From Trifolium pratense (Eukaryota; Streptophyta; Magnoliopsida; Fabales; Fabaceae), in the NCBI RefSeq assembly GCF_020283565.1, contig NC_060059.1, positions 28,779,838 to 28,843,837 on the forward strand: 64,000 nt of DNA, in the 5' to 3' direction. The translations under genes and the position numbers were made by a program. This document shows, piece after piece, positions 34,409 through 46,540 of the stretch. Positions within the stretch are counted from its first letter, which is position 1; each line of letters opens with the position of its first letter. The notes beneath the pieces are model-generated. The model saw only the letters and a list, made by a program, of their open reading frames with translations, had not been told where the DNA came from and did not search any database.

Positions 34409-37400
34409 GTAACTGGTTTGATTTCCTTTTCTAAAATTCTGCCTTTTCATTTATAGTTGTACTGACTTTGTACCTATTTCTTCTTGTTTGGTTGATTGGC
34501 TTGGACTGCATATTCAAGGTTTGTATTGTTATTACAAACTTTATCTTTGGTTTATTCTTTTTTGTTTTTCAATAGATTTTGTGTGTTTTTATTGTTTGGT
34601 CCTTTAATTGAAGGGTTCAATTTTGTTTTTTTTTTTTTCTTTTGCAGGGTTTGATTTTGTTTGTTTGTTTGTTTCATTTCAAGGTTTGAACTTGTTTCTT
34701 GTTTTATTTGTTATTCTATATTGTATATTTGGTGTATTGTTTCTTTTTCATCTAACAATGGAGCTATTTTTGGAACTGTATAAAGGTATGTATGCATTTT
34801 CATTGATTTAAATCAAAATTTGCTATTTGGCTGTTAGTGCTTATTGGTTTCTATTCTCTTGCCTTTATTTTCGGTTTGGTGGGTGAGGTTTTTGTTTCCT
34901 GGATTTTCTTCCTCTGTTAGATGCCCCTTTCCTTGTATCTTCCTCTTTGGTACTTTTTGTATTGTGTTGGAAATTAATAAAGTTTTCTATCTCAAAAAAA
35001 AAAAAAACATTTTTTTTTTATTCAACCCTTTGTTTAGTTACATGTTGTGTTGTATTTGATGTTTGTGAACTCAAGGTGTTTTTTTTTTTTTTTTTTTTTT
35101 CACACTACATGGTGTGGTTTCAGCACCAAAATTTGCTTCTATGTGTTTGTCATTAATGGATGTTTTTCCTTTGAATAGATGGTAATTAGCTGCCTATGGC
35201 ATTATGTCCTTCCTCATACTCAAGTTCAAGGTGCCTATATTATTTATTTTGGAGTGTCCTTTGCTTGGTTGATCTTTCTTGCTTTTCATTCGTTTTTGTA
35301 TATTTTGATTGTTTGCAGCTTCCATGGTTACTTTACTGATCAGTGCTAAAAATGTCCAAGTGATTATAGTGGCAATATGTTAATTTTGATGGAAATTGAT
35401 GAACTAGTGTGTTTTGATTACGAAGTTATGTGTTTTATCAGATTTTGTGTAAAATGAGTGTATGTGATTACTTGATGGATGTGTTTGGGATGATTTTGAT
35501 TCAATGTGGGATGCTTAGAATTCAATGTGACATGTTTTTGAAAGATTGTGAGAAGGATATGAGTTTAAGCATTTTAAGTTTGAGAGATGTTTTGGTGTTT
35601 TTGAGTACTAAAAAATTTGCAATACACTGGCTGGGCAGGCGATATTTTCTTCAGGCAGGCGAAAATAACAGTTCTGGTTTTTTCTTGACATATCTGCTAA
35701 AATCTGCCTGCCCATCTATCTGTACTGGCTGGCGTTTTACTTTGCTGGGCAAAATAATAGGGCAAGTAGGTGACATGATTCTTTTCCCCCTTATCAGTTT
35801 CTCAAAATCATTCAAACTTTAACCACTCTCCTCTCTCACAAATTTTGATCTTTTCTCACTCAAATTCATCCAATTTTACTCCTCTCATCCACAAAAATTC
35901 ATTATTTGACTCATTCCTCTGACAAGGGTTCACAAGGGTTTGCAGAAGAATTCATCTATTTGTTTTGAATCCTAAATTTCATCTCTTTCTTTATCTTTTC
36001 ACAAGTAAGTCTATTATAATGCTTGAATGTTCATTAGTCTTGAATTAGATTTACTTAATTTATGAATTTAGGATTTCAATATACATGAATTAGGAATTTG
36101 TGGTTTTCAGTCTTCATAGAAAACGAATTTAGGGTTTATAATTCCTAATTTCTGTTTGGAAAATCTATGTTTATATGTGGATTTACATTTTTAATGTGTG
36201 TTTCTTCCAAAGTGGTGAACTCTTGGTTAGTTAGTGAATAACATGGCTGGTGTGTAATAGTTTTTTCTCTAAATTTGACAAGAACAGGCTGCTATTTCTA
36301 TCAATGAATTCACATGTTCTTGCTTCACACTTCCATGAAATTTACTTTGTAATTGTTGTCATGAAGTAGTGCAATACTGACTTGGGAGTTTTGTGTGAAA
36401 ATTAACAAAATCTTGCATACTGTGAGTAACATTTTGAAGTTCTTGCCAATTTCTTTTTATGAGAAAAATTATACACAAATGGCATATGTTCAATGGAAAT
36501 TTGACACAAATTGTGAATATTTTAATCTTCTTGGATTAATGGTGGCTTATTTTTAGGAACAATGATAATGTGAACCAAGTGGTGAATGTTTTTAGAACAT
36601 TGATTGTCACTTTTATATGCTAACCAACCACTGAACAAACACAATTTATGTGGTTTAAGCGCTTTTTTGTTACTCTCCAACTTTTTTCTCAATTTATCCT
36701 TCACATCCATCTGCTGCCCTCTCATTCCTTTTTGTAAGTTCATTCATGTTTTGATTGTTCATTTATTTATTTGTGTTGTGTCCTTGTTTTTCTTTTTAGG
36801 GTGGCAAGATTAATTGTGGAACCAAATGCAGTGCCTCCCAATGATAATAGACATAGTTCTTGAAAAGCTTTACAAGAAACGAGAGAAAGAAAAGATGAAG
36901 CCCGGATTCGTAAATGAAGGAAACCTTACCGTACCATTTGTGTCTTTGGATTGGAATTTGATGTTTCATCTCCTGCAAGTTGACATCATAATATTGTCCT
37001 GCGTGCCTCTGGTGGTTGGAGTCTCTTTGGAATTTTTTAGATTGACTTTGTTTTGTGGTTTTTTAGTGCCTGTTGTGTGTAACCTGGTATTTTTGCAGAT
37101 CCTGTATCTTTTCTCTCCTTTAGTATCTCTTGAGCTTAAGGATGAATCATTAATATATTAGTTGATTCAAAATTCAAGTTGACCGGATGAACAGGCTTAC
37201 CAAATTTCAATTTATCCACTTTATATTTCAATGAAAAGAACACTTTGATCAGATATTTTGATTCTTAAACCATCAAAACCTGCCAAAGTCATATCATCTC
37301 TCATATTTGCACAAATCTTGTAAGTATCCCAAGGCGCAATCCTCGAGACAAATGGTATGACAGAATGTAATCTCCATATAAAAGTCTCTCATCCTTCTCA

Positions 37401-37837
37401 TTGTCGCGACGAGGAAACCTTCAGTAACATTTTTCGTCCATTTCGTTTTAAGAATACGTGATCATAATTGATGTTATTTTGTTCTGCTATTTCTAAGGAA
37501 GGTTGATATTGCAGGATGGTTATACTTTATTTTGTAACACATATGTGGCTTCCACATTCAAACATATATACTAAATACATTTAAACTTAAACGGTTGATG
37601 CTATATTTTATTTGTATCAATTCTTTCATGCTTGCTTTCGTTACTGGAGAACTACAAACCAACCTTATATATATCCCTTGGTATTGACATAGATTAAGGT
37701 GACAGAAGAACTACAAAACCTATTGTTTGGACTGAAATATACTAAATCGTGCTCTTGACAATGAGAATGTTGTGCCTTGAGACCTCTGCAATAGTTGGTT
37801 ATATTGCTTGAATCTTCGTCTCACATTAAAATGGTTT
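34409..37837. other. T-rich repeat DNA without a supported gene
   Basis: Many T- and A-runs (notably 34994-35021 and 35081-35100). Around 35620-35770 GGCTGGGCAGGCGA, CAGGCAGGCGAAAA and CTGCCTGCCC words occur in both orientations inside an otherwise AT-rich, LTR-like stretch, reminiscent in style of the GC-motif cluster at 3.9-4.3 kb. Open frames (35430-35822, 36814-37161) have no recognisable domain. Confidence 0.4.
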
Positions 37838-38095
37838 CATATTTTTTGAGAGGGCAATGCGTGTGCAGATAAATTGGCTAGCCTTCAGCTTCCTTACCGA
37901 AAATAAGTTGGTGGGACTCATTGCCATCAATGCTCTGGGATGACTTTCTTCGAGATAAGCTATCATATTTTTAATACCGCATCACCTGAATTTTGTTTTT
38001 TTATATTTTGTCTTTGGGTAAGACTTAGTCCCCTTGTAATTATATTATTTTTTCTTTTTATTTAATAATATGATATATAGATAGAGGATGGGGAA
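37838..38095 (+). mobile_element. 3' end of a LINE (RNase H fragment)
   Basis: GGCAATGCGTGTGCAGATAA encodes EGNACADKLASL, the C-terminal RNase H motif (REGNxxADxLA) of plant LINE ORF2. It is followed, with frame breaks, by WWDSLPSM and FLRDKLS words and a T-rich 3' tail. Truncated and dead. It ends only about 230 bases before the TAF11 start codon, so it may contribute to the TAF11 promoter region. Confidence 0.7.
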
Positions 38096-38325
38096 AGATG
38101 GCGTGCCAACATAGTAAGATGTCTATCTTTACCTGAATATCTAGATGCTCTTAAAAAATAAAATAAAAAGTATTTCATTAAATTTATTTATTTTTTTAAT
38201 ATATTTTGAATTTTCAATATATTTTGTTCATTACTTTTCAACAAAAAAAAAAAAAGAATATTGTCCTTGATAAGTTATATAACCGAAATTTGATTGATTC
38301 TTAAGTTGCAATTTAGAGAAAGAGA

Positions 38326-40792
38326 ATGAAGCAATCAAAGGATCCATTCGAAGCAGCATTCGAAGAATCACCACCTGAATCCCCAATCGAAACAGAACCA
38401 GATCCAGATGCAGATACAGAGATTCCAATTTCAAATTCATTGAATTCACAACCCATTCATACCAACGAAGAAGAAGAAGAAGAAGACAATCATGTCAAAA
38501 ACACTAGTAGTACTACTTCCATTAACACCGCCATAACCACAACAAAGAATAATAATAATAATAATAAAGATGATGAAGAAGATGAAGAAGAAGATAACAT
38601 GGATGTTGAACTCGCTAAGTTTCCTACTGCTGGTGATCCTCATAAAATGGCTAAGATGCAGTTAGTAATTTCATTTTCTTCATTTTCAATGTCATGTTGT
38701 CAAACCCTAATTTTTGTTTTTGTTCATTTTTAGGGCTATTTTGTCACAATTCACTGAAGAACAAATGAGTAGATATGAGTCATTTCGTAGAGCTGGATTC
38801 CAGAAAGCTAATATGAAACGGGTAGGTAATTCTATCACTAATAAGCTTCTTAATTTTAATCATGTGTTCATGTTAACTACTATGGCCCTGTTTGGATAAA
38901 CAGCTTATAGCACAAGCACTTATCATGCACAAGCTTAAAAAAACCTATTTTTATAGCATCAGATAAAATTAAATTATTTTTGTACATGTTATAAGTTGTT
39001 TTCATAAGCTAGCTATCTTGGAGAACTTATAAAAATAAGCTGAAAAAAGCTTATGAAAAATGTCATAAGCTGTTTTTGTAAGTTATGCCACAGTCTCACA
39101 AAACTTATGTTAGTAGTTTAGCTCAAATAAACTCATCCAAATAGGCCCTACGTAGCACCAAAACTTCATTTTGAAGACGTGTCCTGTGTCCTACCATGTG
39201 TCAGTGTCAATCACCAATACTTTCACTGTGTCCTTGCTTCATAGTTAACTAGTGGATAGGGCTGTGGAAGAATTGGGGTTAATAGATCAGGATTGTTGGG
39301 TGGATTGAAGGTTCATTGTGTATATTTGAGGTTTTGAGATATAGGGGGCGAGTTTTAAATAAGCAGCATTTGGGGTTTGATGGTTGTTAGAGGAAACTGA
39401 AGGAATTAGCACCTGTCTTTAAGGCCTAGCTATTTTGAATTTGGCTCCTCTGTTGTGAAGCAGATAGTAAAGTGATAAAATCAAGGGTTGTTATCAAACT
39501 CGTGATTTGTTATGACGTGTCTCTAATATCACCTATTGATTTGTTCATCCATGATTAATATTAACAGGGGATGTGTTTTAAAAAAACATGATTTGGACTT
39601 TGATGGTTCTTAGAAGATAATAATGGAATAAACACCTTTAAGCCCTGGTTGTTTTGAATTTGAAGGGTTGTTAATTTAAACAAACTCGTGATTTGTTATG
39701 ATGTGTCTATTCTCAACTATTGATTTGCTTATCTTATGAATTGTCTTGTGAACTTCAAACTCTAAAGTGAGATGCTCACTATGGAAGAGTCGGATCCATA
39801 TATTATACATTCTCTGTTATGTGTAATTGGACAGTGCATGTTTAAGCTATTTATTTCTTGATACTAGCCTAAGCTGATATTGTGTCCTTTAGCATCCTGT
39901 TTTTCTTTATCCCAAACAGATCGGGGAAAACCTAATTATAATTTCAAGACTCTTAACTGGTCAAAATTTACCACCATAGACACATGATGTTGTTGAATAC
40001 AAAATTTTTGAACTGTTGAGTTCATATTTTTTATATCAGTATAATTGGTTTGGATCCTCTCTGGTTTTGGGATAACAAGATACGGTCCTGTAAGCGAGAA
40101 TAATACAGTTTTTTTTTTTGTACACATGATTGGTTGTTTGTAGGGTAGGGTCCCCTAGTTTTTGTCCAATTCTTATAATCACTTTAGCTAACCTTACACG
40201 TTTTCTCCTTGTATTTTATATAAGAATGGTTTCTGTCATGTTAGGTTATGCTTCGATGCTCCTTTTGAACTCATGTACTTCTACATGAAATTGAAGATTG
40301 CCATTTTTGCATTCTGATTTCCACTAGTAATTTATATCACCGTAAGATAAGATTGCTCACAAGTTGCCTCTTTTCTCTTGGTTGCCTGAAAGCAGTTATT
40401 AGCAAGCATCACCGGGTCCCAAAAAATCTCGATTCCAATTACGATTGCAGTATCAGGGATTGCAAAAGTGTTTGTGGGTGAAGTTGTGGAAGCAGGTAGA
40501 TTAGTTTTCTTTTACGAAATAGCATGCTTCCAATTTAATATAATTAGAAAAAGAAAAATGCAAATAAATAGCATAGTGAACACTCTTGCGCATATAGTGT
40601 TTTCAAGGTAAAATTTTTGCAGTATATATTCTTTCCATTAATCAAAGGTACTCTATCTTTGCAGCTAGAACAATTATGAAGGAAAGGAAGGAATCTGGAC
40701 CAATCCGGCCATGTCATTTGAGAGAAGCGCATAGACGACTGAAGCTTGAAGGAAAAATCTTTAAGAGAACAACCTCGAGGCTATTCCGGTAA
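38326..40792 (+). CDS. TAF11: TFIID subunit TAF11, 4 exons, 216 aa
   Basis: TAF11 pairs with TAF13 through a histone fold inside TFIID and contacts TFIIA/TBP at core promoters. Exons: 38326-38660, 38734-38821, 40396-40495, 40665-40792; all introns are GT-AG and the joined frame of 651 bases is open. Residues 1-105 are an acidic, Asn/Glu-rich low-complexity arm (EEEEEEDN, NNNNNKDDEEDEEEDN). The histone fold starts after KMQAILSQFTEEQMSRYESF, continues RRAGFQKANMKR, ASITGSQKISIPITIAVSGI, AKVFVGEVVEAARTIMKERK, and ends with the helix RPCHLREAHRRLKLEGKI. Length is close to known plant TAF11 (about 210). Intron 2 contains a MITE. A damaged partial copy lies at 31520-32755. A TATATAACC word at 38275-38283 may be the TATA box. 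Confidence 0.95.
38884..39148. mobile_element. MITE in TAF11 intron 2, about 265 bp
   Basis: GGCCCTGTTTGGATAAAC at the left and the reverse complement of CTCATCCAAATAGGCCC at the right, with AGCTTAT / ATAAGC inverted words inside. It is absent from the duplicate at 31520-32755, so it probably inserted after the duplication, or was lost from the copy. Confidence 0.75.
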
Positions 40793-41787
40793 TGGACCAA
40801 ATATGATTTTCGGGGTCATATGATTGGATTGCAACAGTGGCATGCAGACAGGAAAAATAGTTGATCCAACTTATCCAATCAACTTGAATTAGTGAATCAA
40901 TGTTGGTAGGTAAAATGGAAACCTTTCCCTGTTCCTACAAAATAAATTATGTAATAGACTTGAGCAACATATTTTCTTTCTAGTTGAGTGAAATATCAAG
41001 ATTTAATGTATTTACTGTATTATTATAATCTACTACCTTTTCCTCATCAACTAATAAGCCTAGCAAGACACACAACAAATTCGAGCATCCATACTCGTGA
41101 ATTTCAAATTTTATTTTAAACTTCGCTATTTGGTGTTTTACAATGGAAGATCATTGTACAAGGATTCAAATGAATGTATCCTAGTTATACATAATTCATA
41201 TAAGGGAGTAATTTGTCTCAATATTTGCTTGTAAAATAGTTAGATGGATGCTAAGGCTTAAGGAATCAACTGGAAATGGCAAGTCCTACACAAATTTTCA
41301 ACTATTTTTGCACTCAACTTACTCAATTTCTCTTTTCTTTCACTAAGAAACCTAATAAATTTAGATTACTTTGCATTGTATTGTACTAAAATTCATTGAC
41401 TGGGAAAACCCCTTCCGAGGTTGTTCATCGTAGCAAACTTGTAAACCTTGAGTTATACGACGATCAGTTATGTTTTGCAACAAAAGAGAGACATGTTTTT
41501 TATTTTTTGGGTCTTGCTAACTAGTGCCCCGGGCACTAGTTAAGGAACTAAAAAAAAGAAAGAAAAGAAAAATATAAATATTTTTTCTCCCAAATGATGA
41601 TTACTTTATTTTATATTTTATTTTGCTTATCATTATAAATACGAAGTTTCTACCGCCGTGTAGCAACCACTAATTTTCATCTAAGAATCTATGGGACAAC
41701 TCAATGAGCTCAACTTAAATTTTTCACATGTAAGAGTCAACGACCGAACTTTTTAATTAGATGATAATTTTTTATGTTTTTAAATGA
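40793..41787. other. TAF11 3' flank and intergenic DNA
   Basis: TAF11 3' UTR, then AT-rich DNA. At 41519-41541 there is a near-perfect palindrome, AACTAGTGCCCC / GGGCACTAGTT. No gene. Confidence 0.45.
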
Positions 41788-42268
41788 TAACAAGTAATGT
41801 CAAAGATGGAAGACTACTCGGAAAGTTCCCTGTCAGTTTAAGACAACTTTCAATATAGAACTCCCTAAGATGACTGAAAGCTCTGCTGCCTACATTGTCC
41901 GCATCAAAACACCATTTCTCGCATGCTGACATAGACTCAATCCTTAGAATTTCCAGTGCGGGAAAGCTATCAGTACTTAAAGAAGTTCTATTTCCGTAAA
42001 ACTCGGGTCCTACACTCATTAGTTCGAGGCTGCACAGTATCATCTTTTCATGCTGTGAGTTATCGGTATCACCACTTCCACCCAAATCCAAAGACAATTT
42101 TTTCAAGGCCATATTTTTCCTTCAATTTGGCCTTCTCAGAATCCTTATAATTGACAACATGTTCTATGTCATGAATGAACAAAGATCCATGTAAATTACA
42201 TAGCTCTCCTAGTTCAATAATGGAAGATCCATGATCTTCACCAACAAAAAGTCACTCAACTTTTGAAT
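41788..42268 (-). pseudogene. NBS-LRR fragment, internally deleted copy
   Basis: Matches the LRR part of the intact gene at about 54607-54844 and 55039-55280, joined directly: the 194 bases between are missing, which shifts the frame. Readable pieces include FPALEILRIESMSACEKWCF and KKLSLDLGGSGDTDNSQHEK. It is more diverged from the intact gene than the copy at 29840 is. No NB-ARC and no promoter. Confidence 0.88.
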
Positions 42269-43315
42269 AGTAATCATCATCGACTTCTTATTGTTCAAAT
42301 TTAGAATACTGTCACTCTCATGTAAAATTCTGTCTTCGTCTTCCTCAATTCTTCACCACCAACCAACAACATTATTCTTCATCTTCCTCAATTCTTAAGT
42401 GCTACAATTTCAACACTCTTCTTCTTAATCATTTCAAACTCTGACACATGTTAACATTTCTCTGTGATATTATCACTCTCTTCATCCAAGACCCGTTGCC
42501 TCCAGGACTCGCTGATGAACGAGTTAGAGACTCAGCAACAACATGTGTCACCCTATCTTTCGAACAAATCTTCCCTTTCCCCTTCCCCTTCCCCTTCCCC
42601 TTGTTCATGGTCAAAAATTGAGGAAGAGAATTTGGGGATTTTTTTGGAAATTGGGGTTCTTCATTTTATAAGTTTATTATCAGATTTTTTTTAAAAATAA
42701 ATTATTTGTTTTTTTTTTTTTAATTTTACTAGTTAATCATAAAATTAAATTATATGAAATAAATTAATGATATGGAAAATACCATTTCCTAGTCATCTTT
42801 GTTTCAGATTTTTCAACAAAAAATAAATCTATTCATTTTAAAAAAAAAAATCATTTTTTTCATCAAAATGAGAATCTATTTTTAATAGCTTTTATCAAAA
42901 TCCATTTTTTTTATCATTCATCATAAATAGTTTAATGATTGTAAACAAACGAAAAATAGCTTTAGATTTTTTTTTTTAAAATCTCTAAAAAGAAATCATT
43001 TTTTTTAAATCTCAAACATATAGGCTCTACATTGCGACTAGATTTTCTCCTCTGAGCCGTCGGTGAAAAATATTTACAACCCTAATTCTTTTTTTTTTTT
43101 TTTGTACATCCACTAAAGAGGGGGTGATTTAGGATCCATTTTGATCCGCGAATCACCTCTTGATTGGTTTTTATTTCTTTTCAATTCAATAAGTGATTTA
43201 CACATCATTTTAAGTTTCATTTGAGTTTTTTCTTTGTGATTCTTCGTTTATCTTGCCTTAGTGTGGAGTTGTTTGTTATCCCGTCTTCGTACGGTGTTTA
43301 TCCGGTCTTTGTACG
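42269..43315. other. Low-complexity intergenic DNA
   Basis: At 42571-42602 there is a TTCCCC-type hexanucleotide repeat inside a short frame (DPLPPGLADERVRD, about 42485-42530) that I could not assign. A 14-bp imperfect hairpin, GTGATTTAGGATCC / GATCCGCGAATCAC, lies at about 43124-43162. The rest is A/T-run DNA. Confidence 0.4.
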
Positions 43316-43604
43316 GTGTTTGTTTTGTTTAAATTTGCAGATTTGTTTCAATCCAAATTCAGAGCAGATTCAATGATTTTAGAGTCATCAACGTTGCAGA
43401 TCCGGAGGTATGACTATTTCGGACACTTGAAGTTTATTATATCAATTGTAGGCTTTGTCATAGACATTGAGCCGTGTTATGCTATTAACTCGGATGTTGT
43501 GAGCACAGTTGCAATTATCTTTTTAGTTTTTAGCGAATTTGAATATGTAATGATTTCGATTGATATATATATATATATATAGTCTTTATTTTTAATAGTA
43601 ATTT

Positions 43605-43745
43605 CTTATTAGGTCTAGTGGTTAAGAGGGTTAAGAGATGAGATTCCTAACTTTAATCACAATTGAAGCAGATGTTCTAGTGGTTAAAAGACTTTCTTGT
43701 AAGCAAGGGTGGTGGGTTCGATTTCCATGTTTGACAAATTTGTAT
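43605..43745 (+). mobile_element. tRNA-like SINE fragment
   Basis: TCTAGTGGTTAAAAGACTT followed 30-odd bases on by GGTGGGTTCGATTTCC gives A-box and B-box words in the right order and spacing for a tRNA-derived SINE. A related half occurs just upstream (GGTCTAGTGGTTAAGAGG). It does not fold as a full tRNA, so it is not called a tRNA gene. Confidence 0.5.
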
Positions 43746-44563
43746 TTTTTTAATAATACAAAGCTGCATTAAAAATAGCGGGAAAAAAATTAGGTTTAGG
43801 ACTAGCTTGGCGGAACAACCTTAAAATATAAGAGATACGCTAAATTTAAAAATAAATGCTGAATTTTGACATGATAGTTTACCATACCCTATTTTACATC
43901 AAACATACGCTTATATTTAAATATCTCAATAGTCAACGATAAATAGGAAAAGTTTAACTTTGTAAATTTAAGGGATAAAGTTTAAATTACATATGCCCCA
44001 TTTGATTGTAAAATAAGTACTATTGTTACTCATTATATAATTTCAATGGCCCATTTTTTTAAAAATATCATATCCTATATCATTTTATTTTGATAATAAT
44101 AATAATTAGATGATAACTTTTTTTATGATATAAATAGCTGATAATTAGATGTACCAAAAAACAAAAGCTGATATAAATAGCTGATTTTTTTCTTAAAAAA
44201 AAACAAAATTTTGGAATAAAATTGAAAGGCTAAAAGGGCTAAAATTTTGGGATAGAGGGAGTTGTAGATAAATAATTATTTGATTATAAAAATAAAAGAT
44301 ATGGAATTATTTGGATATTTTTATAATAATTAGATAAAAATGAGCTGTTGATAAAAAGTAGCCGTTAGATTATTATGTATTGGGCCGACCCGATATGGGT
44401 GAAGCCCTAATTCTAAGATGATGGGTATATAAATGGGTGAAGGGCATTAATTAATTCTCAACTCATTCATTGCGTTGCAAGAAAAAAAAAAAAACTTTCT
44501 CACTCTCTGTCTCACTCTGTTTCTCCGCTAAACTTTCTTCTTTCTAATTCTCTTCTCCACTCC
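43746..44563. other. Intergenic DNA ending in a promoter
   Basis: AT-rich. The last 200 bases look like a promoter: GGGCCGACCC (44382-44391), GCCCTAATT, TATATAAAT (44426-44434), then a CT-rich leader up to the ATG at 44564. Confidence 0.5.
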
Positions 44564-45124
44564 ATGGCTCGCACCATGGATCTCTCTTTTTTAAGCTCCA
44601 CAAAAAAGGAGGAGGAACAAGAAAACATCATCAAACAACAACACACTCCAACAGTAACCTTTTCATTCTTCTTCTCATCACTCAAAAAGCATGAGCCACA
44701 AAACAACAACCCTTCCTCCTCTGTTTCCTCTGTTCTTGCTCATGAAGATGGTAGGGTTTGTCTTCACTTCTCAGTGGGCGATCCTTCTTGCCCCTCATGT
44801 GATTGTCAATAGCAAATCACCACCAACAAGAAACGAAAACGTCCACAACAACAGCAACTAACCCTAACGAATAAGAAAGCACACATCAACAACTAGGTCT
44901 CGGATGATGATGATGATCATAGTATCTGTGTCCATCTTATGTTAGGTTCATCCTCATGTATACCAACATGTGTTCATCAAACAAACAACAACATTATTGC
45001 TGCTGATGATGATCATCAATGGGTGATCAAGAAGGTTCTTGAAAAAAGTGATGTTTGTCTCCATTTGTCAACATTATTTAGGTCATTCTGCTACTTAATG
45101 TCGATCAACATCAAAGTCAATTAA
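44564..45124 (+). pseudogene. ORF of 187 codons interrupted by two TAG codons
   Basis: Family not recognised. The ATG follows a good TATA box and CT-rich leader. The first open part is 82 residues (MARTMDLSFLSSTKKEEEQE ... VCLHFSVGDPSCPSCDCQ). The same frame continues after a TAG (44810-44812) with TNKKRKRPQQQQ, after a second TAG (44894-44896) with SDDDDDHSICVHLMLGSSSC, and on to VIKKVLEKSDVCLHLSTLF before the final TAA. The pattern VCLHF / ICVHL / VCLHL recurs in all three parts, which suggests one ancestral frame rather than chance. The likely reading is a pseudogene with two point stops, or an 82-residue protein with a long relic 3' UTR. TAG readthrough is possible but not supported. Confidence 0.45.
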
Positions 45125-45849
45125 AATATGACTATTTTTATATTATTGATGTTATTTACATTTTAAATAAAAAATTACTCTTTTAAAAATTGCATTTTTT
45201 TAATAGAAAACATATTAATATTATAAAATTTATTTCACCTTTAAAAGGCCTCTTTATTCTTGCTTCAAAAACAAAAGGCATCTATGTACCAAAAAAAAAA
45301 AGCCTCTTTATTCGATTCGCCCCGGACCTCCAAATATATTGAAACGGCCCTGGGTATCAATGTATTCCGTAAGTTTGCACAATTGTCTTTTATTTTTACG
45401 AATGTATGCAAAAAAGATGAAAGAAAATAAAAGAGAAAAATTCAAAAGAAAATATGAAGAAAAAAAAAAGAGATCAAATAAATTATGCATATATGACATG
45501 AAAAATTAGTAGAAGAATGAGTTCTAATATATTATGGTGTTATGCATATAATAATTGGTTGTGTGTATTTTTAGTGATGAATATGCATGACTCTAAGAAT
45601 CGTATTTAATACATGAAAATGGAAAAATATGATTTAATAATATTTTAATTTTCTTTTAATTTAAACTTCATAATTGGTTGGTGGTCTCATGCATGCATGT
45701 AATCAATTGGTGGTATTTTTGGTGAATGATATATGTATGACTTCAGAAGTCTATTTTTTTTTTGTCTAGTCAAAGGTCATATTTAACATATGAAAATTAG
45801 AGAAAATAAATTTTCTATTATTTGTTTAATACTAAAAAAAAATTAAACT
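45125..45849. other. AT-rich intergenic DNA
   Basis: No supported gene. A pair of related segments containing GCATGA and ATAATTGGTTG words (about 45540-45590 and 45670-45750) suggests an old local duplication. Confidence 0.35.
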
Positions 45850-46040
45850 TTATGGTATATTATTTGTGTTTTCATCATTTGTGGAATTGAGGTTTGGAAT
45901 GATGTCTTGAAATCTTAGAAGATTCCTACAACTCCATATAGCATTGAATATATAGATAACAGCAGCTGCAACTGTAACATTGCAGATCATTAACACACTA
46001 GAAAATGAGTTCAAAATCGATGTTAAGATTAACAATGGAA
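45850..46040 (-). mobile_element. LINE fragment
   Basis: The minus strand encodes VAAAVIYIFNAIWSCRNLLR then FQDIIPNL, similar to the linker between the zinc-finger and RNase H regions of plant non-LTR retrotransposon ORF2 (form: IxxxIWxxRNxLRF). It runs into the LTR-like element copy 2 at about 46040. Confidence 0.5.
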
Positions 46041-46490
46041 GCAAGTGATGACGGATCGTCACACTCTCTAATCCATGCCTATTTTAGCAACATTAAATGC
46101 ATTTTAGTAGGTTTTAAGCAATAAATGTAAGAGAAATCTATTCATAAGCATGATTACTTGTTTTGCAAGAAAACAGGAAAAATTGCAGGAAATTGCTGAT
46201 TTTCACTACGCTGGGGGCGTAACCCATCACGCGCTGCGTGATGGAGATCACAGGATAGTCTAGGATGTAGATGAATCATTTGTAATCTGCTATAATGTAA
46301 AGAATTTACTCTGTTCATGGTGTTGACCTAATGCAAATCGATTCTTAATGCTTTATAATCCTTCATTAGTGTTATAATGATTTCGAGTTAAGTCACGTGC
46401 GAGAGTATTGATTTAATGTCTGAACTGAATTGCATTGAGCACTCGAGTGTTTCCGGTCGAGAGATTGAGACATAGAGTGTCTCCATTTGT
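46040..46490 (+). mobile_element. LTR-like repeat element, copy 2 (truncated)
   Basis: Opposite orientation to the copy at 3095-4450. It begins GTGATGACGGATCGTCACAC, contains CACTACGCTGGGGGCGTAAC and CATCACGCGCTGCGTGATGG (one pair of GC words where copy 1 has about a dozen), and shares GAGTGTTTCCGGTCGAGAGA. It is cut off at about 46490, where a B3-domain fragment starts. Confidence 0.5.
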
Positions 46491-46540
46491 GTAGGCTTTT
46501 GTTGGGTGGTGCTGAAGCTGCTCAGACCAAACAGTGAATT

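Noticed and set aside
35430..37161. Open frames of 115-130 codons
   Set aside because: No domain, no promoter context, AT-rich composition; probably repeat DNA.
42464..42694. 76-codon frame with SPSPSPSPC
   Set aside because: The repeat comes from a TTCCCC microsatellite; the flanking part could not be assigned to a protein family.
43605..43745. tRNA gene
   Set aside because: A- and B-box words are present, but no acceptor stem or anticodon arm can be formed; called SINE-like instead.
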